From Lactobacillales bacterium (GTDB lineage Bacteria; Bacillota; Bacilli; Lactobacillales; Streptococcaceae): a stretch of 64,000 nucleotides of DNA. Below the pieces are notes generated by a model. The model was not told where the DNA came from. It did no database searches and saw nothing but the letters and a program-made list of their open reading frames with translations. Below, piece by piece: positions 37,288-47,157 of this stretch. Every line of letters starts with the position of its first letter. Position 1 is the stretch's first letter. Location: the NCBI GenBank assembly GCA_031261705.1, contig JAISJD010000030.1, positions 1 through 64,000 of the forward strand. The letters run 5' to 3'. The position numbers and the translations under genes are program-made.

Positions 37288-38343
37288 ATGCCTGTGGATA
37301 ATCAATTATTAGATGTTCAAAATTTACATTTAGGTTTCAGATTGAAGGACGAGTATTACGATGCAGTTGATGATGTTTCATTTACTTTAAATAAAAATGA
37401 AATTCTGGCTATTGTTGGAGAGTCTGGTTCAGGGAAAAGTACCTTAGCGACAGCTATTATGGGCTTGCATGATCCAAACAATACACGTGTAACGGGTCAA
37501 ATTTTATTTGGAGATTTAGATTTAACCAAATTAAATGAAACTTTATATAACCAAGTTCGTGGGAATGATATTGGAATGATTTTCCAAGATCCGTTGTCTG
37601 CTTTAAACCCATTGATGAGAATTTCTGATCAGATTGGTGAAAGCCTTTCCTATCACACAAATTTAACCAAAGAACAACGTTATGATCGAGTGCTTGAGCT
37701 ACTTGCCCAAGTAGGGATACCTAATCCTGCTCGTATCGCCAAACAATACCCTCATGAATTATCTGGTGGGATGCGTCAACGGGTGATTATTGCGATTGCG
37801 ATTGCGGCTAAACCGTCTATCCTTATTGCCGACGAGCCAACAACCGCTCTTGATGTAACCATTCAAGCGCAAATCCTTGATTTACTTAGAGAACTTCAAA
37901 AAGAAACAGAAGCTGGAATTATTTTAATTACTCATGATTTAGGAGTGGTAGCGGAAACAGCAGACAAGGTAGCCGTGATGTATGCAGGGCAGTTTGTCGA
38001 GTATGCCAGTGTTACAGAATTGTTTAACAATCCTAAGCACCCTTACACACGTTCCTTGTTAAACTCTATTCCGCAAGAGGACGCACATGACGAAGAGCTT
38101 CACGTAATTGAAGGGGTTGTTCCTTCGCTTAAAAACTTGCCTCGTCATGGTTGTCGGTTTGCTTCACGGATTCCGTGGATTCCTGCAAGTGACCATGAAA
38201 AAGAACCAGTATTACACGAAATATCTCCGAATCACTTTGTTCGCTGCTCTTGCTATAAGACTTTCCATTTTAATGAAAAAGATGAAGCAGAGTTACAAAA
38301 ACGGGCGAAAATTGCGCATCAATTAGCGAGTGAGGAGGTATAG
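37288..38343 (+). CDS. oppD: Oligopeptide ABC transporter ATPase OppD
   Basis: 351-residue ABC ATPase of the peptide/nickel importer group. Walker A GESGSGKST, signature ELSGGMRQR, Walker B ILIADEPTTALD and a switch His are present. The start is ATG 37288 behind GAAAGGGG; an in-frame ATG at 37264 has no site. The C-terminal region, which in many OppD proteins holds an FeS-type cysteine set, here keeps GCRF and RCSC but lacks the middle cysteines. First gene of the operon in lactococcal order D-F-B-C-A. Confidence 0.93.
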   Translation: MPVDNQLLDVQNLHLGFRLKDEYYDAVDDVSFTLNKNEILAIVGESGSGKSTLATAIMGLHDPNNTRVTGQILFGDLDLTKLNETLYNQVRGNDIGMIFQDPLSALNPLMRISDQIGESLSYHTNLTKEQRYDRVLELLAQVGIPNPARIAKQYPHELSGGMRQRVIIAIAIAAKPSILIADEPTTALDVTIQAQILDLLRELQKETEAGIILITHDLGVVAETADKVAVMYAGQFVEYASVTELFNNPKHPYTRSLLNSIPQEDAHDEELHVIEGVVPSLKNLPRHGCRFASRIPWIPASDHEKEPVLHEISPNHFVRCSCYKTFHFNEKDEAELQKRAKIAHQLASEEV

Positions 38344-38344
38344 C

Positions 38345-39292
38345 ATGACAGACGAATTATTACGTATTGAAGATTTAAAAGTCCATTACCCAATCCGTAG
38401 CGGGTTCTTTAACCGAGTGACTGACTTTGTTTACGCAGTAGATGGGGTCGACTTTATTATTGAAAAAGGAAAAACTTATGGATTAGTTGGCGAGTCTGGT
38501 TCAGGTAAATCAACGACAGGAAAAGCTATCGTTGGTTTGGAAAAAACTACTGGTGGAAAAATCGTCTACAATGGGCAAGATGTCACGAAAAAATCAATTC
38601 GCCACAAGATGAACTACAACAAAGATGTTCAGATGATTTTCCAAGATTCTATGAGCTCGCTGAATCCCAAAAAGCGGATTATTGATATTATTGGTGAACC
38701 TATCCATAACTTTGAACGACTAAGCGACCAAGAAGAAAAAACAAAAGTGAAACGTCTGCTAGACATTGTTGGAATGCCAAGCGATGCACTTTACAAGTAT
38801 CCACATGAATTTTCAGGTGGGCAACGTCAACGTATCGGGGTAGCTCGTGCGGTTGCCACGAATCCTAAGCTAATTGTTGCTGATGAACCTGTGTCCGCAC
38901 TAGATTTATCCGTACAGGCACAGGTGCTAAACTTCATGAAGCAAATTCAACAAGAGTTTGGTCTTAGCTATTTATTTATCTCGCATGACTTAGGGGTTGT
39001 AAAACACATGTGTGACAACATTGCGATTATGTACAAAGGTCGCTTTGTAGAAATTGGTAGTCGTGATGACATTTATAATCACCCGCAACATATCTATACG
39101 AAACGCCTTTTATCAGCAATTCCGCGCATTGACGTGGAACATCGCGATGAGCATATGGAAAAACGTCGTGAAGTTGAAAAAGAATACCAAGAACATCAAA
39201 AAGATTACTATGATGAGAATGGTCGGGTGTTTGACCTAACGAAGCTTAGTCCAACACACCAAGTAGCGTTGAAAAATGGGGGTGTAAAATAA
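38345..39292 (+). CDS. oppF: Oligopeptide ABC transporter ATPase OppF
   Basis: 315-residue partner ATPase with GESGSGKSTTGK, EFSGGQRQRIG and LIVADEPVSALD. The ATG at 38345 follows GAGGAGG, 1 bp after the oppD stop. The C-terminus has an unusually charged linker (about 265-300). Together with OppD it powers peptide uptake through OppB/OppC. Confidence 0.94.
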   Translation: MTDELLRIEDLKVHYPIRSGFFNRVTDFVYAVDGVDFIIEKGKTYGLVGESGSGKSTTGKAIVGLEKTTGGKIVYNGQDVTKKSIRHKMNYNKDVQMIFQDSMSSLNPKKRIIDIIGEPIHNFERLSDQEEKTKVKRLLDIVGMPSDALYKYPHEFSGGQRQRIGVARAVATNPKLIVADEPVSALDLSVQAQVLNFMKQIQQEFGLSYLFISHDLGVVKHMCDNIAIMYKGRFVEIGSRDDIYNHPQHIYTKRLLSAIPRIDVEHRDEHMEKRREVEKEYQEHQKDYYDENGRVFDLTKLSPTHQVALKNGGVK

Positions 39293-40251
39293 TGTGGAAA
39301 ACAATATTACGTCGTGTACTACTGATGATCCCGCAAATTATCATTCTTAGTATCTTGATTTTCATGTTAGCCAAGGCTATGCCGGGGGATCCGTTTACTG
39401 GCTTGATTAATCCAAATATGTCTCCAAAAGAGATTGATAATTTACGAGCAGCAGCGGGGTTAAATGATCCTTGGTATACACAGTATTTCCGTTGGATTGG
39501 GAATGCGTTGCACGGAGATTTTGGACAAAGTTTTATCTATAAATTACCGGTTTCTTCAATTATCGGAGATCGTGCAGTAAATACGATTTGGCTTTCTTTA
39601 TTGACAGTTATTATTACCTATGTCATTGCCTTGCCATTAGGGTTACTGTCAGGGCGTTATGAAAAATCTATTTTAGATAAAATAGTTTCAGTGTATAGTT
39701 ATTTTTCTTTTGCTATACCACTCTTTATCTTTGCACTGATTATGCTGTTTATTTTTGGTTATAAACTAGACTGGTTTCCAACAAGTGGAACAGTCGATGT
39801 GGGAATAAGTGGATTTTGGACAGTATTTTTCAATAAGCTACATCACATGATTTTACCTGCTATCACACAAGCACTTCTTAGCACAACTGTTATTATTCAG
39901 TATTTAAGAACAGAAGTAATTGATGTTAAACAGCTCGATTTTGTTCGTACTGCTCGTTCTAAAGGGGTACCTACTAGCAAAGTATATTCTAGACATATTT
40001 TTAGAAATGCTTCATTACCGATTGCCTCAACTATGGGTTATGAAATTACTGGGTTGATTGCTGGGTCTGTTATGATTGAACGAATTTTCAGCTATCCAGG
40101 TATTGGTAATTTGTTTATTACAAGTATTTCACAACGTGATTATGCCGTGATTACTTCTCTGGTCTTGATTCTAGGGACTGCAACTTTAGTCGGAACATTA
40201 CTTTCTGACATTATTATGAGTATTGTAGACCCACGTATTCGTATCCAATAA
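39292..40251 (+). CDS. oppB: Oligopeptide ABC transporter permease OppB
   Basis: 319-residue permease with six hydrophobic helices. The EAA-like coupling loop is VRTARSKGVPTSKVYSRHIFRNA. The start overlaps the oppF stop (TAATG), so translation is coupled. The N-terminus MWKTILRRVLLMIPQI is typical of OppB/DppB. Confidence 0.94.
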   Translation: MWKTILRRVLLMIPQIIILSILIFMLAKAMPGDPFTGLINPNMSPKEIDNLRAAAGLNDPWYTQYFRWIGNALHGDFGQSFIYKLPVSSIIGDRAVNTIWLSLLTVIITYVIALPLGLLSGRYEKSILDKIVSVYSYFSFAIPLFIFALIMLFIFGYKLDWFPTSGTVDVGISGFWTVFFNKLHHMILPAITQALLSTTVIIQYLRTEVIDVKQLDFVRTARSKGVPTSKVYSRHIFRNASLPIASTMGYEITGLIAGSVMIERIFSYPGIGNLFITSISQRDYAVITSLVLILGTATLVGTLLSDIIMSIVDPRIRIQ

Positions 40252-40272
40252 TCAAGAGAAGGAGGGAAAAAA

Positions 40273-41250
40273 ATGAGCAAAGAAGAAAAAGATCTATATG
40301 GAAATCAAGAAAGTCATACGACACTTGAGCTAGATATTGCTGAGGATGGAAACGAACTGGCACAATCAGCGCCTCCGATGGGGTGGAAAATGATTGGTCG
40401 TGAGTTTATAAAAGATAGATTAGCCCTTTTTTCATTAGTGTTACTTGTGGTGATTTTATTAGTTGTGTTCATTGGAGCATTTATCATCAATCAAGATACT
40501 ATTATGAATGTTAATATCTTTGATAAATACGCACCACCAGGATCTATTTCAACGGATACTGGGAAAACGTTTCTACTCGGTGCAGATGAGGGTGGACGAG
40601 ATGTATTAGGGCAATTAATTATCGGCGCTCGCAACTCAATTACGATTGGTTTTGCTATTACAATTATTACTTCAATTATCGGGGTTGGTATCGGTATTAT
40701 CTCTGGTTACTTTGGAGGAGTAGTTGATATTATTTTAATGCGTATTGTTGATTTTGTTATGGTTTTACCTACAATGATGTTAATTATTGTATTAGTTACA
40801 GTAGTTCCACATTACAATGTGTTAACCTTTGTCGGAATTATGAGTTTGTTCTACTGGGTTGGGAAAGCTAGACTTTTCCGTTCTGTAACATTGTCTGAAG
40901 TACGAAGAGATTATGTCAGTGCCTCTAAAACTTTGGGGACAAATCAGTTAGTAATTATGTTTAGAGAAGTGATGCCTAATTTAAGTTCTTTAATCATCAC
41001 AAATTTAACACTAAACTTTGCAGGGAATATCGGTATTGAAACGGGTCTAAGTTTCTTAGGTTTTGGTTTACCTGCAAACGTTCCATCTTTAGGAACACTA
41101 ATTGGTTTTGGTAGTAATGGAGATGTTCTCCAAAACAAACAATGGATTTGGTTGCCCGCATCAATACTAATTATAGTCTTGATGTTGAGTATAAATTATG
41201 TTGGTGAAGCTATTAAGCGTTCAGCTGATGCTCGTCAACGGTTAGGTTAA
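40273..41250 (+). CDS. oppC: Oligopeptide ABC transporter permease OppC
   Basis: 325-residue permease. A hydrophilic N-terminus (1-50) is followed by the first helix (about 53-74), a periplasm-type loop with FLLGADEGGRDVLGQL and the rest of the transmembrane core. The coupling loop is DYVSASKTLGTNQLVIMFREVMPN. The ATG follows AAGGAGGG, 21 bp after oppB. Confidence 0.94.
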   Translation: MSKEEKDLYGNQESHTTLELDIAEDGNELAQSAPPMGWKMIGREFIKDRLALFSLVLLVVILLVVFIGAFIINQDTIMNVNIFDKYAPPGSISTDTGKTFLLGADEGGRDVLGQLIIGARNSITIGFAITIITSIIGVGIGIISGYFGGVVDIILMRIVDFVMVLPTMMLIIVLVTVVPHYNVLTFVGIMSLFYWVGKARLFRSVTLSEVRRDYVSASKTLGTNQLVIMFREVMPNLSSLIITNLTLNFAGNIGIETGLSFLGFGLPANVPSLGTLIGFGSNGDVLQNKQWIWLPASILIIVLMLSINYVGEAIKRSADARQRLG

Positions 41251-41271
41251 AAAGTCGGAGGAGGAAATTCT

Positions 41272-43044
41272 ATGAAGAGCAAAAGAATTCTAGGTTTAAT
41301 TGGTCTAGCGACTATTTCGGTAGTGGCACTTGCAGCATGTGGGAGCAATAATGCGGGGAAGAAAAATTCTGGAACAGAAACAGAAGATGCTTCAAAATTC
41401 CCACTTACTACAGCAGACAAGTCTAAGGCAAAACAAGGTGGGACTTTAAATGTCGCGGTAGTTATGGATACTCAGTTCCAAGGAATGTTCGAGTGGGAAA
41501 TGTATCAAGATGCGTATGATGCTTCATTTATGGCAATCTCCCATGAAGGTTTGTTTAAAACAGATGAAACTTTCAAAATCGTGGATGGTGGAGCTGCAGA
41601 TCTTAAGCTAGATAAAGAAAAGAAGACTGCAACAGTTACTTTGAAAGATAATGTGAAATGGAATGATGGAGAAACTGTTAATTCAGATGATTTATTGTAT
41701 CCGTATTTGATTATCGGTGCAAAAGATTCCCCATCTACACGTTATGACGATAATTTTTCAAATATTGTCGGTATGGATGATTATCATTCAGGCAAAGCAA
41801 AAGAAATTTCAGGGATTACAAAAGACAATGATAAGCAAATTACCATTCAATTTAACGAAGTTGACCCAGGTATGTTACAAGCAGGGGGAGCAATATGGGG
41901 TTATGCTGCACCATATCATCAATTAAAGGATATTCCGATTGCTGATTTAGCTAGTTCTGATGCCGTTCGTAAAAATCCATTATCATTTGGTCCTTACTAC
42001 ATGAATAGTATCGTCAAAGGGGAATCAGTAGAGTATTTACCAAACAAATATTACCATGGTTCTAAACCTAAATTAGACAAGATTATTGCTAAAGGTGTTC
42101 CTTCTGATTCTATCGTTGAAGCAATGAAAGCTAAAAAATATGATTTAGTTCAATCTATGCCAACAGATACCTACGACACTTATAAAGATACTGAAGGTTA
42201 CAGTATGTTAGGTGGTTGGGACACTGCTTATTCCTATTTAGGATTTAAACTAGGAAAATTTGATAAAGAAGCTGAAAAGAATGTTACCGATAAAAATGCA
42301 AAAATGGCGAATAAGAGTCTCCGTCAAGCAATGGCCTATGCTTTAGATTGGGATTCAATTGGGAATAAATTCTATAGTGGTTTACGTACTAGAGCTAACT
42401 CTGCAATCATTCCTGCGTTTGGAGACTTGCACGCTTCTGATTCAGAAGTTCCAGGATATAAACTTGACTTAGATAAAGCCAAAAAACTTCTTGATGATGC
42501 GGGATATAAAGATACAGATAAAGATGGCTTCCGTGAAGATCCAAAAGGAAATAAACTTGAAATTAACTTCGCATCAATGGCTGGTGGAGATACCGCTCAA
42601 CCAATCGCTGATTACGAAATTCAACAATGGAAAAAAATTGGCTTGAATGTTAAATTAACAACTGGTCGCCTAATTGATTTCCAAGCATTTTATGATAAGA
42701 TTCAAAATGATGATCCAAGTGTAGATGTTTATGCTGCTGCTTGGGGTACTGGTACTGACCCATCACCAACGTCAATTTATGGTCCAAATACAGCTTGGAA
42801 CTATACTCGTTTTGTATCTGATGAAAATACAAAATTATTAAAGAATATTGACTCAAACAAATCATTTGATGACAAGTATCGTAAAGAAGCGTTTAACGCT
42901 TGGCAAAAATATGCCTCTGAAGAAGCATTCTTCGTGCCTACTCAATTCCGCTACGCAGTAGTGCCTGTTAGCGACAAAGTTGTGGGTTACTCTATAGCAA
43001 ATGATGTTTACACTCCATATGCAAATATCGGTTTAGCTGAATAA
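41272..43044 (+). CDS. oppA: Oligopeptide-binding lipoprotein OppA
   Basis: 590-residue substrate-binding lipoprotein. The signal peptide ends in the lipobox LAAC (Cys23), which would be lipid-anchored outside the membrane, followed by a Ser/Asn/Thr-rich linker. The mature part is a family-5 solute-binding protein (LKDNVKWNDGETVNSDDL; SLRQAMAYALDWD). It captures peptides for OppBC. It is last in the operon and ends at a strong terminator. No peptidase gene such as pepO follows. Confidence 0.95.
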   Translation: MKSKRILGLIGLATISVVALAACGSNNAGKKNSGTETEDASKFPLTTADKSKAKQGGTLNVAVVMDTQFQGMFEWEMYQDAYDASFMAISHEGLFKTDETFKIVDGGAADLKLDKEKKTATVTLKDNVKWNDGETVNSDDLLYPYLIIGAKDSPSTRYDDNFSNIVGMDDYHSGKAKEISGITKDNDKQITIQFNEVDPGMLQAGGAIWGYAAPYHQLKDIPIADLASSDAVRKNPLSFGPYYMNSIVKGESVEYLPNKYYHGSKPKLDKIIAKGVPSDSIVEAMKAKKYDLVQSMPTDTYDTYKDTEGYSMLGGWDTAYSYLGFKLGKFDKEAEKNVTDKNAKMANKSLRQAMAYALDWDSIGNKFYSGLRTRANSAIIPAFGDLHASDSEVPGYKLDLDKAKKLLDDAGYKDTDKDGFREDPKGNKLEINFASMAGGDTAQPIADYEIQQWKKIGLNVKLTTGRLIDFQAFYDKIQNDDPSVDVYAAAWGTGTDPSPTSIYGPNTAWNYTRFVSDENTKLLKNIDSNKSFDDKYRKEAFNAWQKYASEEAFFVPTQFRYAVVPVSDKVVGYSIANDVYTPYANIGLAE

Positions 43045-43056
43045 TTGAACGCACAA

Positions 43057-43086
43057 GAGCTAGGGAGCAATCTCTAGCTCTTTTTA
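43057..43086 (+). terminator. Terminator of oppDFBCA
   Basis: GAGCTAGGGA (43057-43066) pairs with TCTCTAGCTC (43071-43080, one G-T pair) and TTTTT follows. Confidence 0.88.
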
Positions 43087-43249
43087 AAGTTTTAACACAT
43101 AACCCAAGAAAACTGCTTTTTTAGAGGAATTATGAGATAATGGAAAAGCTGACAATAGATCGTTGAACAAATGATTTGAAAAAAATAAGAGAGGGTAGGG
43201 CGGATAAAGGCTTTACCTTATTTTAACTTTACAGTAAAGGATGGATAGG

Positions 43250-44707
43250 ATGAAAAAAAGACAAACGAATATTGTGGTAGTTACAGTTGCAGTATTTGTC
43301 GCAACATTTATGACAGCGGTAGAGGGAACGATTGTTACTACTGCTATGCCGACGATTGTAGGTAGCCTAAAGGGCATCAGTATTATGAACTGGGTGTTCT
43401 CGATTTACCTATTGACACAGGCGATGATGACACCAATTTATGGAAAATTAACCGATACAATCGGGCGGAAACCTGTATTTATTGCTGGTATTTTTATTTT
43501 TATTGTAGGTTCTGCCTTGTCGGGAATGAGTCACAACATGTTGACGTTGATTATTGCACGAGCGGTTCAAGGAATTGGGGCAGGTTCTATTATGCCTGTG
43601 TCTCTAACGCTCCTTGCCGATATGTATGATATGAAAAAGCGGGCGAAAATGCTTGGTTATAACAGTGCTGCATGGGGAATTGCTTCAATTTTTGGGCCGC
43701 TTGTGGGTGGAATCATCGTTGAAAAATGGTCTTGGCACTGGATATTCTTCATTAATTTGCCGATTGGTTTAGTGTTGATTTTACTTATTTCAACATTTTT
43801 GGTTGAAGAGAAGAAAGTGTATCAGAAGAAACCAATGGATTTATTAGGTAGTGGAACATTGATGATGTTGTTACTATCAGTTTTGCTTGCCGTACAATTT
43901 TTTGGTACAGAGCTTTTTTCACTTCGTGTGATTGGTTTAATTATTGCGGCGATTCTTTTTATTGCTCTCTTTATTTTTGCGGAAAAACGTGCAGTTGACC
44001 CTGTAATGCCGCTACATTTATTTAGAAATCGAGCTTTTGTTTTGGTGAATTTAGTTGCCTTTTTACTCAGTGGTGTGCTGATTGGGATTGATGTTTATAT
44101 TCCCATGTGGCTTCAAGGTGTACTTGGAAAGAGTGCAATGATTGGTGGGGTGGCACTAGCTCCAATGTCGATTTTTTGGATGGAAGGGGCATTTCTGACG
44201 AGTAAACTTTTACCGAAATATGGCGATAAGAAAGTTCTTTTAATAGGTACTTCGATTCTTGCCGTAGCGGGTGCGTGGTTATTATTCTTACCTCTACAAA
44301 CTTCTTTCTGGTGGTTCGTCGCTATCTCAGTGGTTTGGGGAATTGGCTTTGGTCTAGCTTTTACGACCTTTACTGTCAGCGTACAAAGTGGTGTACCAGC
44401 TGGAGAACTTGGAGTTGCGACGTCATTTAACACGTTAGTTCGGACACTCGGACAAACGATTTTAGTCTCTGTTTTTGGGGTTGTCTTAAATTCACTTGTG
44501 GCTAAAAATATGCTAAGTGGCGCACCAAAAGGAATTATGAACCAATTAATCAATCCGCATACTGTGACCTCGATTCCTGCCAAAATGATTGAACCTTTAC
44601 GTTCGGTTCTATTTAGCGGAATCCGTGGCGTTTTTGGTCTTAGCTTTGGGTTAATTATTTTGACCTTGCTTATTTTAATTGGATACAAAGAAGCTCGAAG
44701 AAATTAA
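43250..44707 (+). CDS. MFS drug exporter, DHA2 (EmrB/QacA) family
   Basis: 485 residues with about 14 hydrophobic segments. TAVEGTIVTTAMPTI in helix 1, the motif A loop GKLTDTIGRKPVF and motif C-like GPLVGGIIVEKWSWHWIFF are typical of H+-driven 14-helix multidrug exporters. I choose ATG 43250, with AAAGG 9 bp before it, rather than ATG 43241. Its substrate is unknown. It converges on mnmM with overlapping stops. Confidence 0.88.
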   Translation: MKKRQTNIVVVTVAVFVATFMTAVEGTIVTTAMPTIVGSLKGISIMNWVFSIYLLTQAMMTPIYGKLTDTIGRKPVFIAGIFIFIVGSALSGMSHNMLTLIIARAVQGIGAGSIMPVSLTLLADMYDMKKRAKMLGYNSAAWGIASIFGPLVGGIIVEKWSWHWIFFINLPIGLVLILLISTFLVEEKKVYQKKPMDLLGSGTLMMLLLSVLLAVQFFGTELFSLRVIGLIIAAILFIALFIFAEKRAVDPVMPLHLFRNRAFVLVNLVAFLLSGVLIGIDVYIPMWLQGVLGKSAMIGGVALAPMSIFWMEGAFLTSKLLPKYGDKKVLLIGTSILAVAGAWLLFLPLQTSFWWFVAISVVWGIGFGLAFTTFTVSVQSGVPAGELGVATSFNTLVRTLGQTILVSVFGVVLNSLVAKNMLSGAPKGIMNQLINPHTVTSIPAKMIEPLRSVLFSGIRGVFGLSFGLIILTLLILIGYKEARRN

Positions 44708-44727
44708 TCTTTGAGCTTCTTTTTTTC
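44688..44727. terminator. Terminator inside overlapping convergent gene ends
   Basis: AAGAAGCTC (44688-44696) pairs perfectly with GAGCTTCTT (44713-44721), followed by T. The stem spans the last codons of the MFS gene and the last codons of mnmM, whose stops overlap by four bases. The same DNA therefore codes on both strands and ends at least the rightward transcript. Confidence 0.75.
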
Positions 44728-45273
44728 AATACAGAAGAGGAAAGGCGGTTGATTTTTTTGATTGATAAACTGATATTGAAGAACACTGAATAATTCCTGT
44801 GATAAGCCTTGCACATAATCAGATATAGCGTTTTTCTCGATTTCTCCGCCCTCGTGACCATAATAAACGACTAAAATAATTCGCCCCTTTGGTAAGAGGT
44901 GTTCTAGTAAGCTTTCTATTGCTAAAAGAGTCGTTTTTGGTAGAGTGATGATAGATTTGTCCCCAGTCGGCAAATAACCTAGATTGAAAATTGCTGTCTT
45001 TAGGTTGTGTTGAAGATAATTCCCAACCTTTTCATGTCCTTCAAGGTGCAACGTTACTTGCTTTGTCAGTTGCTCCCGTTCTAGTCGTTCCTTGGTTGCA
45101 TCAAGGGCCGATTGTTGTATGTCAAAGGCATGTACCTGTCCACTACTTCCCACGAGAGAAGCGAGATAGGCGGTATCATTCCCATTTCCCATGGTCGCAT
45201 CGACTACCACATCTCCAGTGGTAACAATTTCTTTTAATAGGGTATGACTATATCTTAATGCCGTTTCTAACAT
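44704..45273 (-). CDS. mnmM: tRNA mnm5(s2)U methyltransferase MnmM (YtqB)
   Basis: 189-residue class I SAM-dependent methyltransferase of the YtqB family (formerly called rRNA methylase). DATMGNGNDTAYLA is the SAM-binding motif I, HAFDIQ motif II, and FNLGYLPTGDK the family NLGYLP signature. In Bacillus subtilis YtqB (MnmM) methylates the aminomethyl group of wobble uridine 34. Its start overlaps the end of mnmL by 7 bp, so the two are co-translated. The assignment rests on family knowledge. Confidence 0.9.
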   Translation of the reverse strand: MLETALRYSHTLLKEIVTTGDVVVDATMGNGNDTAYLASLVGSSGQVHAFDIQQSALDATKERLEREQLTKQVTLHLEGHEKVGNYLQHNLKTAIFNLGYLPTGDKSIITLPKTTLLAIESLLEHLLPKGRIILVVYYGHEGGEIEKNAISDYVQGLSQELFSVLQYQFINQKNQPPFLFCIEKKKLKD

Positions 45274-46241
45274 AATAGACCACTTTCTGTCTTTCTAATA
45301 TTTCTCTTTCCTTGCCAAGAGTTGCGACGTGCCAGTTCGTTATCTATCGCATTTAAAACTTCCCATTTTTTTTGACTCCACATTGGGCCAATGAGCGAAT
45401 CCCAAGGTGCATCTCCAGTCAGGCGATGAATGATAATTTCTTCGGGAATGAGTTCTAATTGGTCGCAGATGACATTGACATAATCTTCTTTTTTCATAAG
45501 CTGTAATTTTCCTTCATGATAATCACGAGTCATTCGAGTGTTTCTCATCAAGTGTAATAAATGGAGCTTGATTCCTTGGATATCGGAGTCGAGAATGGTG
45601 CGGCGGACATTTTCACGCATCATATCAAGTGTTTCGCCAGGGAGCCCGTTGATAAGATGGGTGCAAACGCGAATATTATGTGCTCGCAATCGTTCTACGG
45701 CATCTACATAGGTTGGGTAATCATGCGCACGGTTGATGAGCCGACTGGTTTCCTCATAGGTAGTTTGTAAGCCAAGTTCCACCCATAGATAAAGGCGCTC
45801 GTTTAGCTCGGCGAGATAGTCTACGACTTCTGGTGGCAGACAATCGGGCCGCGTACCAACGGATAACCCTACCACTCCGGGCATGTTGACCACTTGCTCA
45901 AAGCGTTCGCGAATGACTTCGACAGGGGCATGCGTATTGGTAAAGTTTTGGAAATAAACGATATATTTTTCAACAGTGGGCCACTTTTGGTGCATCATAT
46001 CGACTTCTTTGTGAAACTGCATAGGGAGCGGATCGTTGGGAGCGACAATCATATCGCCACTTCCCGAAACACTGCAAAAGGTACAGCCACCATGAGCCAC
46101 TGTTCCGTCACGATTTGGGCAGTCGAAGCCACCGTCAACGGGGACTTTAAAAATTTTTCCTCCAAACTCTTCACGTAACGCATAGTTCCATGAATGGTAG
46201 CGCTTGGTTTTATCTGTTGTATATGGAAATGTATTCATCAT
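45267..46241 (-). CDS. mnmL: Radical SAM protein MnmL (YtqA)
   Basis: 324 residues of the YtqA/YhcC radical SAM family. The cluster motif is CPNRDGTVAHGGCTFC (Cys at positions 1, 13 and 16 of that string). GLSVGTRPDCLP and WVELGLQTTYEET are further signatures. It is proposed to convert cmnm5U to nm5U in tRNA, feeding MnmM. I choose the start 46241, with AAGG 6 bp before it, over an in-frame upstream ATG. mnmL-mnmM form an operon as in Bacillus. Confidence 0.88.
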   Translation of the reverse strand: MMNTFPYTTDKTKRYHSWNYALREEFGGKIFKVPVDGGFDCPNRDGTVAHGGCTFCSVSGSGDMIVAPNDPLPMQFHKEVDMMHQKWPTVEKYIVYFQNFTNTHAPVEVIRERFEQVVNMPGVVGLSVGTRPDCLPPEVVDYLAELNERLYLWVELGLQTTYEETSRLINRAHDYPTYVDAVERLRAHNIRVCTHLINGLPGETLDMMRENVRRTILDSDIQGIKLHLLHLMRNTRMTRDYHEGKLQLMKKEDYVNVICDQLELIPEEIIIHRLTGDAPWDSLIGPMWSQKKWEVLNAIDNELARRNSWQGKRNIRKTESGLLC

Positions 46242-46254
46242 TAAGAACCTTCTT

Positions 46255-46908
46255 TTATTTTTGTTTGCCTTTGAATCGCCAAATAAAGCGTTGTTTTTCA
46301 AAGATTGGGTAAGTAAATGTTAGCCAGCCTAGCCCGAGTAAATCACCTGCTAGAACGTCGCTTGGGAAATGAACACCACAATAAACGCGGCTAATCGCTA
46401 TTACGATAATAAGGAGCGATAGAAGTATCTGAACAGCTAGAGAAAACGAGTGTTGCTTAATAAAGTTTCTCGTTAAAAATAATAATGTGCCGAAAAAAAT
46501 CATTGTCGAAACCGCATGACCACTTGGGAAGCTAAAACTCTTTTCAATAACAAGAGGAGCAATCGTTGGACGCTCTCGGTGAAAGAGTAGCTTCAATAGT
46601 GGGTTCAAAATTCCAACAATGCCCCCCATTCCAGCAGCTAACCAAAGAGCTTCAGCATATCTTTTCAAAAGAACGAAAAGGATAAACGTAATGACTAAAA
46701 GCGGAATAAGAATCTCAGGATTTCCGATTTTTGTGAAATTGACAAAAAAGGGTGTTGCTTGTGGATAAAGTGAGGTTCTAAAAACATCTGTGAAAAAATC
46801 ATCAAAACCTTTTAATACCAAGGGATAAAACTTCACAGTATAGCCTAACATGATAAAGACCAGTAGACAACAGCTAGCAGCAAATTGATAATAGATTTTA
46901 TTTTTCAT
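46255..46908 (-). CDS. PAP2-family membrane phosphatase
   Basis: 217 residues with about six helices and the complete PAP2 signature: KLLFHRERP, SFPSGHAVS and SRVYCGVHFPSDVLAG. Such enzymes dephosphorylate undecaprenyl diphosphate, phosphatidylglycerol phosphate or phosphatidate outside the membrane. The start is at 46908 (MKNKIYYQF); the ribosome site is weak. It lies just before mnmL on the same strand (13 bp). Confidence 0.9.
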   Translation of the reverse strand: MKNKIYYQFAASCCLLVFIMLGYTVKFYPLVLKGFDDFFTDVFRTSLYPQATPFFVNFTKIGNPEILIPLLVITFILFVLLKRYAEALWLAAGMGGIVGILNPLLKLLFHRERPTIAPLVIEKSFSFPSGHAVSTMIFFGTLLFLTRNFIKQHSFSLAVQILLSLLIIVIAISRVYCGVHFPSDVLAGDLLGLGWLTFTYPIFEKQRFIWRFKGKQK

Positions 46909-46953
46909 TATACTTGTCTCTTTCAATGGAATAATGGTACTTAAATCAGTCTT

Positions 46954-46980
46954 ATTATAACATATGCTTGATTTATTCAA
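46954..46980 (-). promoter_or_regulatory. Putative promoter of PAP2-mnmL-mnmM
   Basis: On the minus strand TTGAAT, a short 15-bp spacer and TATAAT with an extended TGT before it. Confidence 0.5.
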
Positions 46981-47053
46981 CGTGTCGGAAACATGACGAA
47001 TATTACAAGATAATTAAATAACAAATGACGGTAGATAATTTTGTAGTTCCTCC

Positions 47054-47082
47054 TTTCAAAAAAAGAAGAAAGGTCTTATACT
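47054..47082 (+). promoter_or_regulatory. Putative promoter of the glucosaminidase gene
   Basis: TTTCAA (47054-47059), 17 bp and TATACT (47077-47082), 76 bp before the start. Confidence 0.4.
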
Positions 47083-47157
47083 AAATATATGAGACGTTTT
47101 GAGGGAAGAAAAATAATTGAAGCAGATGATTAATAAAATCAAGGATGGGAACTCGGT

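Noticed and set aside
44113-44688. 191-codon minus-strand frame
   Set aside because: It is antisense to the first MFS exporter, with no ribosome site and a composition explained by the hydrophobic codons of the opposite strand.
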